DNA of 21,909 nucleotides, taken from NCBI GenBank assembly GCA_947505055.1, contig CANNLO010000040.1, positions 1-21,909 on the forward strand. The letters are read 5' to 3'. Of this stretch, positions 16,466 to 21,909 are shown one piece after another. Every line of letters starts with the position of its first letter. The first letter of the stretch is position 1. The notes under the pieces are model-generated. The model was given only the letters and a program-made list of their open reading frames with translations, made no database searches and was not told the DNA's origin. The DNA is from Methylococcaceae bacterium. GTDB lineage: Bacteria; Pseudomonadota; Gammaproteobacteria; Methylococcales; Methylomonadaceae. The translations under genes were made by a program, and so were the position numbers.

Positions 16466-18226
16466 TTAACCATCATCGGTTAGATCAATTGGTTTTTCTT
16501 TCTTAGGAATGTCATTAATGCTGAAATCTTCAATTTGATTTGATTGAATAATCTTACCTAAATTCTGAAAGCTTAGACCATAAGCAACCGACAACCTGTC
16601 ATATTCAAATTCACTAAGACCAAGTGCACGAAGATTATCTGGCTTATTTAAAGCATACAATTCAACATGAAGCCAATTAGGATGCCATTGATTGATTTCT
16701 TCAATGAGAGAATTATAGAACCTCATACGACTTCCCCCGCCACATAAAAAAATAGGTAATCGTAGCCAATTTTCTTTATTTAGCGGAACGCGATTACGTT
16801 TAGTTTCTTCTAATAAAGTTCGAATTTGATTTTTATATTTTTGTAAAAATATTGTGTCTATATGCCAATCACCCATTATTTCAAGATTTAAAATATAGTT
16901 ATAAACAGACTCTGGAATATGGCTTAACTGGGTAGTTGTTTTAGAGATATCTGTAAGAAATTGTTTGACTTTAGGAGTTAAAATATTTTTTTCACTTAAT
17001 ACTCGGAGTAACCAGTTCGTGCGCTCTCTATGAAGATTAATTACACCATTATTTTTTACACTGTTTGTTATAAAACTAAATTTTCTATTTCCCTTTTTGC
17101 CCTGTACTGAGAAATAAGAAATATCAACTGTACCAGCGCCAATATCAATCATTGTTATAAATGACCGATCCTTATCATCCCAAGAATCTGATTCTATAAA
17201 GCCAACGACTTGAGCGCTAATTTCTGGGTACACGTTAACTAAATCAGGATGAATTTGAAGTGCTAATTTACCTGCAAGAGCGTGTTTAGTTTTTAAAATA
17301 TATTCGTCTATTAAACTTTCAGAAAGGCTCTTAGATACATCACCAGCAAGATTAATTGCAGTAAGTGCTATTTCCTTAAAACAATAATGTAAATTAGTTT
17401 TTTCGTACGATTCTGTTGGTAAACCAATATTTAACTCCCAAAATATTGTAGAATTTTTATAAGTTTCTGAAGCTTCAGTTAAAAACCAACCTCGTGCATG
17501 ACGAACAATAAGTGCAAGAAAAGCCACAGCGTTTCGTAAATCGAGTGGTTGAGTATCGTCATCAAGTAGAGGCAGTTTTAAATTGGCATAACAATCACCT
17601 ATCTCATCTATGGAATAATGGTTGTTGTGTAAATAAACTCTGCAAGGATATAAGTAAGGATTATTCGAGGTATATTTATAAAATGGGACTGCATAAAACA
17701 CATTTCTTTGAGGGTCATGAATAACCACTTTAGTATTGGAGGTGCCAAAGTCTAATCCTATGATAATTTCATTTTCCTCACCTTCGTTTGGAGAATTAGT
17801 TAATTGAATTTGAATGCCAGAATTTTTTGGTATTTCTCTATTTTTAAAGTTTTGGAAAGAAAATGCATTTATATTTTCAATTAAATCACCATGGCATTTA
17901 ATATCAATATGTTGCTGTGTTGGAACGGTAATATATGTATTTTGTTTGGAATTAGATTCATAGCAGCTCAAATCTAAAATTGGTAAGTCTGAAATTATTC
18001 GTCTTTTTTTTATTCGTACTTGGCTAGTATCATTTTTTTTGTTGAAGGGGTTCGCTGAAGATTTTGTTTTTCCCCAGTTTTCATCATATGATTTTTTAGA
18101 CTTATTCGTTTCAGCGGTTTTTATATCTTCTGGAGGTAGGGTAAAATTACTTGAGTCTATTCCTGCTTCTTTTAATAAGTTACCAAAACTTCCTACTTTA
18201 GGTTTTTTATTTTTATTATTCGACAT
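16466..18226 (-). CDS. Hsp70/actin-fold ATPase
   Basis: A 586-residue protein with the nucleotide-binding fold of Hsp70 and actin. The phosphate-1 loop GLDFGTSNTKV is at 157-167, the phosphate-2 motif DIGAGTVD at 361-368 and the adenosine-site motif LCGGGSR at 494-500, followed by RLSVAYGLSF at 544-553. The first 150 residues are polar, Lys/Asn/Ser-rich and probably disordered up to about 75. No canonical Hsp70 substrate-binding domain is visible after the ATPase, so this is not an ordinary DnaK. The ATG at 18224-18226 has an AGGA site seven bases upstream and begins 17 bases after the DrmD-like gene, so the two are probably co-transcribed. Its role in defence is unknown; it might act as a nucleotide-dependent switch or assembly factor for the large helicases. 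Confidence 0.8.
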   Translation of the reverse strand: MSNNKNKKPKVGSFGNLLKEAGIDSSNFTLPPEDIKTAETNKSKKSYDENWGKTKSSANPFNKKNDTSQVRIKKRRIISDLPILDLSCYESNSKQNTYITVPTQQHIDIKCHGDLIENINAFSFQNFKNREIPKNSGIQIQLTNSPNEGEENEIIIGLDFGTSNTKVVIHDPQRNVFYAVPFYKYTSNNPYLYPCRVYLHNNHYSIDEIGDCYANLKLPLLDDDTQPLDLRNAVAFLALIVRHARGWFLTEASETYKNSTIFWELNIGLPTESYEKTNLHYCFKEIALTAINLAGDVSKSLSESLIDEYILKTKHALAGKLALQIHPDLVNVYPEISAQVVGFIESDSWDDKDRSFITMIDIGAGTVDISYFSVQGKKGNRKFSFITNSVKNNGVINLHRERTNWLLRVLSEKNILTPKVKQFLTDISKTTTQLSHIPESVYNYILNLEIMGDWHIDTIFLQKYKNQIRTLLEETKRNRVPLNKENWLRLPIFLCGGGSRMRFYNSLIEEINQWHPNWLHVELYALNKPDNLRALGLSEFEYDRLSVAYGLSFQNLGKIIQSNQIEDFSINDIPKKEKPIDLTDDG

Positions 18227-18243
18227 AGCAGTCCTTTTTTAAT

Positions 18244-21200
18244 TTATATAATTTTTATAATGCCACTATTAACTAATATTTTATCGTGAGAAGAGGTTGT
18301 TGATTTTTCGATCGATGTAAGAACTTCATGTGCTCTTAGACGATGCTTCTTCAACTTTCCTTCCCAAAGACGCGCACCTATTTCCTTTTTCTCAAAACGC
18401 ATTTGATTAATGCGTTGAGTCCATTCCTTTTCTTTTCTCTCAAATTGAGTGTTTATATTTATACGTTTAAATTCCAATCTGTCGTAATTTTCACGTTGCA
18501 TTGCACCAACATATAACTGATATTTCTCTTCTAAGATATCTATGCACTGCGTAAATAACTCTTCTACTAATAACCCATCCAGCTCATTATTTGCAGATAG
18601 CCAATCTTGCCCTAGATGAATTGCTGTGTTTACCAAAAATTCTGCTTGATCAATATTTAGTTCTTCGCCAGTAATTTTTATTGCTCGATAAGCTAATTGT
18701 TCAGTATCTCTTAAAGCAATTCGCATTGACCATCTTTCTATAGCAAAAATATAAGTGCCAGGTTCTATGTTGGGTAAGTGTAATGAAGAAATTTCTACAC
18801 TTACTACTGGAAAATATTTGCGAATACCTTTTATTTTGTATTGTTCACTAATAAATCTTACGAATGGATGGAATTGAGAAATAATTTCGTCCGTTGAATC
18901 TGTAACAACACGATTTTCGAATAAGAAACGCATTTTTTCAGTTGCATTTGATAAACGTGTTTTTCCTAATAATTTCGATGCTCGGAGAAACTCACCAAAT
19001 TCAAATCTTGCGGTACCCGATAGATCGATTTTAAATATTAATTTTTCTTGTGTTAATTGTTCAAATCTGCAGCCAGGATATTCGTCATCACAAAAATCTT
19101 TAACATAGTTATAGATATCTTTTCCACTTATGTACCGCTTCAAATCTTTAGCTGCTTTGACTTTATTTTGAATATAGTCACCATGAGCAATAAGAAATGA
19201 TGCTTGTTCCTCCAATTTTTGTTCTTGAATTTGACGGTTTGCAAATGCTTGAGTAGTTTGTTCGATTACCTCCAATTCATCTTTTTCAGTTAAATTATGG
19301 GAAAATAACTTGTAAGACATTTTACGTATATCATCACCTAATACACTTTCAATACTACCTAAGGCTGATCTGAAAATATCTAATCGCTCAAGCAATCGTG
19401 TATAAACACGATCATCAATTGTATTTTCATGAAAAATATTCCAAATATTAATCTTTTCCTCTTTTTGACCAATTCGATCAATACGACCAATTCTTTGTTC
19501 AATGCGTTGTGGATTCCAAGGCAAATCATAGTTAATCAAAATACTACTAAATTGTAAGTCAATACCTTCACTTGCAACTTCAGAGGCAAGTAATAACTTT
19601 GGACCATTGGGAGATTTAAACGTTGTTAATGTGAGTTGCTTATCTGTGCCACCTTGTAACACAATGTTCGAAATTGACTCCTCAAAAAATCGCTCACTTA
19701 AATATGCTAAAGTTTCTCGATAAAATGAAAATAAAATTACTTTATTGTCTGGGTACTGTTCCCAATATTTACGTAATATTTTTAATAAGAATTTGAATTT
19801 ACTATCTTCCTCTTTTAGTACTTTATAATCGCCAATTTGTTTGGCAATAGAAATGAGCTCTATAGTTAGAGGACCTAAATTAATTTTCTTTACATCTGTT
19901 TCTAGGTCAACACTTAATCCCTCAGTCAAAAAATCTTCATTGATCTTTCCTTGTTCTTTTTTGAGCCAAGCACGGCAAGCTGCAGGCATAGAGCTTGTCA
20001 TCTGACGTTGAGGAATTGTAAGAAGAAAGCCTTCGTGGAGATTGAATTTTGCACAGTAATTTCGAACTTTATCAGTTACCTCCGAATAAAATCTTTCTTC
20101 AATAGTTGTCATGCTAACTCGAATTGCTCTGGCATCTCTAATAACACGTCTTTCCTGAACATCGCGTTTACGCGTTCTTGAAATAACATGACTTAGTGGA
20201 TTAATTCGATCTACTGTTTCTGCTAATTCAGCACGAAAGTCATAATCCAAGAGATTTTCGTCTGATGGTAGATTATCAAGAATATATTTAATTTGTTGGG
20301 AGTTGCTTAACTGTGAATATTGTTGTGCTTCTATTAATTTTTTTTGTAAGAGTTTGCGGCTTGATTTACCTTTTAAAATTTGATCTCTGAGCTCTAATAA
20401 TGGACGACTGGATTCTAAAGCCCGATTGAACGAAAACTCGTCACTAAAAGTTGCATCATCAAGAAATTTAACCAAATGGAAAAGATCTATACTTTTTAAC
20501 TGAATTGGTGTTGCAGAAAGCATGACCAAGCCGTCAGTAATGGGCCTAATCAAACTACCTAACTTTGATGTTTGGCTTTCTGGATTACGTAAGTAATGAG
20601 CTTCATCAATGATTGTTAAATCAAAGATCGGGTCTTCATCTTCTAATTCTTCAAATAGACGCGCTAATTCAGACGCAGCAGTTTGTGATGAATTGTTTTT
20701 ATCTTGCCAACCCCGTGGTGGTCGAATACCTTGAAGACTTACAATAACTGCAAACTCATCTAGATCGGATTTTTTATAGCGTTTAATCTTACCTATCAAG
20801 TCTTTTGCAGAACAAATGTCTGCTTCTATTCCAAATCTTGTAGATAGCTCCTCTTGCCATTTTTCACGCAATATAGCAGGGCAAATAATGAGCAAACGCC
20901 TTGCATCGAAGCGACTTCGTAACTCAGTCCATATCAAACCTGCTTCTATCGTTTTACCTAAGCCAACCTCATCGGCTATCAACAAGCCATGATTAGGGGA
21001 ATCCAAAAAAGAAATAACTGGTTTATATTGATATGCATAGAACTCCGTATTAGTTGTATCCATGCTATATATTAAATTGGCCAATTTACCAGATAGACGA
21101 TAATACGTTAAGGATCCTCTTAAGTCGCGTAGGTGGCCGTAACGGCCTTTTCGAAATAAGGCATAAGGATTAGTGTCGTCACTTGGAACCAGCTCTAGGG

Positions 21201-21342
21201 CATTTTCCAAAAAAAATTGATCAGTACCATCGAATAACCGTACTTCCAATCTGCGTCGGTCACCACGAATCTGTTCTACTCCACTAAGCACACCAACTCT
21301 TGATGGGTCAGACTTTAGACGAACTTTATCACCAGATTTCAT
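18244..21342 (-). CDS. drmD: DrmD-like SNF2 helicase
   Basis: A 1032-residue SNF2-family helicase/translocase. A short N-terminal module (about 1-50) starts KSGDKVRLKSDPSRVG and resembles the small beta-barrel seen before RapA-type motors. The motor follows: Walker A DEVGLGKT (124-131), DEAH (246-249), SATP (276-279), ASEVASEGIDLQF (586-598) and QRIGRIDRIGQ (616-626). About 380 residues follow the motor, without a nuclease motif I can see. DISARM class 1 uses DrmD, a SNF2-like protein of similar size; RapA/HepA is the main alternative, but the drmAB neighbourhood favours DrmD. The gene starts at ATG 21340-21342 without a strong Shine-Dalgarno site and leads the minus-strand operon with the Hsp70-like gene. 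It is transcribed towards the drmAB operon rather than with it. Confidence 0.82.
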   Translation of the reverse strand: MKSGDKVRLKSDPSRVGVLSGVEQIRGDRRRLEVRLFDGTDQFFLENALELVPSDDTNPYALFRKGRYGHLRDLRGSLTYYRLSGKLANLIYSMDTTNTEFYAYQYKPVISFLDSPNHGLLIADEVGLGKTIEAGLIWTELRSRFDARRLLIICPAILREKWQEELSTRFGIEADICSAKDLIGKIKRYKKSDLDEFAVIVSLQGIRPPRGWQDKNNSSQTAASELARLFEELEDEDPIFDLTIIDEAHYLRNPESQTSKLGSLIRPITDGLVMLSATPIQLKSIDLFHLVKFLDDATFSDEFSFNRALESSRPLLELRDQILKGKSSRKLLQKKLIEAQQYSQLSNSQQIKYILDNLPSDENLLDYDFRAELAETVDRINPLSHVISRTRKRDVQERRVIRDARAIRVSMTTIEERFYSEVTDKVRNYCAKFNLHEGFLLTIPQRQMTSSMPAACRAWLKKEQGKINEDFLTEGLSVDLETDVKKINLGPLTIELISIAKQIGDYKVLKEEDSKFKFLLKILRKYWEQYPDNKVILFSFYRETLAYLSERFFEESISNIVLQGGTDKQLTLTTFKSPNGPKLLLASEVASEGIDLQFSSILINYDLPWNPQRIEQRIGRIDRIGQKEEKINIWNIFHENTIDDRVYTRLLERLDIFRSALGSIESVLGDDIRKMSYKLFSHNLTEKDELEVIEQTTQAFANRQIQEQKLEEQASFLIAHGDYIQNKVKAAKDLKRYISGKDIYNYVKDFCDDEYPGCRFEQLTQEKLIFKIDLSGTARFEFGEFLRASKLLGKTRLSNATEKMRFLFENRVVTDSTDEIISQFHPFVRFISEQYKIKGIRKYFPVVSVEISSLHLPNIEPGTYIFAIERWSMRIALRDTEQLAYRAIKITGEELNIDQAEFLVNTAIHLGQDWLSANNELDGLLVEELFTQCIDILEEKYQLYVGAMQRENYDRLEFKRININTQFERKEKEWTQRINQMRFEKKEIGARLWEGKLKKHRLRAHEVLTSIEKSTTSSHDKILVNSGIIKII

Positions 21343-21480
21343 GAAATGAGATTATTTATTTAAAGTCATAATTTAGTTCTTTTTATCTAAATGTAAGAGA
21401 TCAGAGAATATAAAACGGATTTTAGGCATATTTTTTTTTATGATTGATTTTTTCAATATCTTCAATACATTAACATTTAA

Positions 21481-21756
21481 TTACTTGTTAGTATCGATAA
21501 TCACAGGTGGATTAGTTGCATAGGGGTTATTCGGTGAGCTGTTGCTGTATTGCGAACCGTATGTACCATAAGGGTTGTTGATGGAATCAGGGCTATATTT
21601 GCTGCCGTATTGGCCATAAGGATTATTGGTTGAGTCAGGTGCATATTGATTGCCACCTAATTGCCCCAAATATTTTCCTGTTTCTTTATCGTAGATCTCA
21701 ACTGCACTGGCTGTTGTAACTGTCATGATTAGTAATAAAGCGATACTTATTTTCAT
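21481..21756 (-). CDS. Small exported protein with tandem repeats
   Basis: A 91-residue protein with a signal peptide: MKIS, a hydrophobic core to about residue 13, and an ASA-VE cleavage site after residue 18. The mature part is polar and contains three tandem repeats built around NNPYGxYGS (about 37-82). It has no Cys at the cleavage site, so it is not a lipoprotein. AGGAG (plus positions 21763-21767) precedes the ATG at 21754-21756 by six bases. Similar small secreted proteins are, from memory, common and uncharacterised in gammaproteobacteria. It appears unrelated to the defence genes and may mark the host chromosome beyond the right edge of the island. Confidence 0.75.
   Translation of the reverse strand: MKISIALLLIMTVTTASAVEIYDKETGKYLGQLGGNQYAPDSTNNPYGQYGSKYSPDSINNPYGTYGSQYSNSSPNNPYATNPPVIIDTNK
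21511..21648 (-). repeat. Three tandem 48-base coding repeats
   Basis: The units lie at about 21601-21648, 21553-21600 and 21511-21552 and encode QYAPDSTNNPYGQYGS, KYSPDSINNPYGTYGS and a shorter QYSNSSPNNPYATN. Each unit is 16 residues except the last. Conservation is strongest in NNPY. Such repeats can change copy number by recombination. Confidence 0.7.
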
Positions 21757-21909
21757 TTTATTCTCCTAAAAAAAGACGGTATGAGTGGCATTAAATAATC
21801 ATTCATAAATAATCTGACTTCTCAGGTCATGCTTTAACACTTTATGAAACACTTTCCAGTTTTCTAAATCTTTGCTGCCACAAACGGCTGATGGTCTCTC
21901 GACACCGAG

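Noticed and set aside
21799..21909. Possible 3' end of a minus-strand gene running in from the right (36 codons then TGA)
   Set aside because: The frame stays open to the window edge, but it is short, another minus frame is also open for 21 codons, and I recognise no family in either. More sequence to the right would decide it.
1..21909. CRISPR array or insertion sequence
   Set aside because: No regularly spaced repeats with unique spacers and no transposase with terminal inverted repeats were seen on reading the window.

Overview
The window is AT-rich bacterial DNA. It is almost entirely one defence island (about 416 to 21342), flanked by a non-coding left end and by a small secreted-repeat protein on the right. 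Divergent and convergent operons, Shine-Dalgarno sites and overlapping start/stop codons fit a bacterium. Family resemblance and the small secreted protein suggest a gammaproteobacterium, but nothing here fixes the taxon. No integrase, transposase, plasmid replication gene, rRNA or complete tRNA was found.

Layout. (1) 1-415: no convincing gene; a terminator-like hairpin, C-rich tandem repeats and a tRNA-3'-end-like sequence that could mark an old integration site. (2) 416-5941, minus strand, transcribed leftwards: a cytosine-5 DNA methyltransferase, a McrB-like AAA+ motor and a DUF2357/PD-(D/E)XK nuclease in one tight operon, resembling a methylase plus a nucleotide-dependent McrBC/LlaJI-type restriction pair. 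(3) 5942-6311: divergent regulatory region with a palindrome on the methylase side and a candidate promoter on the helicase side. (4) 6312-16214, plus strand, five genes with overlapping or nearly touching ends: NERD-domain SF1 helicase, DrmA-like SF2 helicase, DrmB-like DUF1998 protein, a second SF1 helicase with an inserted DUF5710-like module, and a 582-residue protein I do not recognise. (5) 16215-16465: convergent intergenic region with a perfect 10-bp inverted repeat. (6) 16466-21342, minus strand: DrmD-like SNF2 helicase followed by an Hsp70/actin-fold ATPase. (7) 21481-21756: small exported protein with three tandem 16-residue repeats, probably outside the island.

How the parts may work together. 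DrmA and DrmB are the core pair of DISARM, DrmD marks class 1 DISARM, and a 5mC methylase (DrmMII) marks class 2. Here they occur together, but I see no phospholipase-D protein DrmC and no adenine methylase. The nuclease function could instead come from the McrB/DUF2357 pair and the NERD helicase. I infer a DISARM-related composite system: the methylase marks self DNA, the DrmA/DrmB/DrmD motors and two SF1 helicases inspect or remodel invading DNA, and the PD-(D/E)XK and NERD proteins cut it. The roles of the Hsp70-like ATPase and the 582-residue protein are unknown. I recall that DISARM-related arrays have been reported; whether this exact set is already described cannot be checked here.
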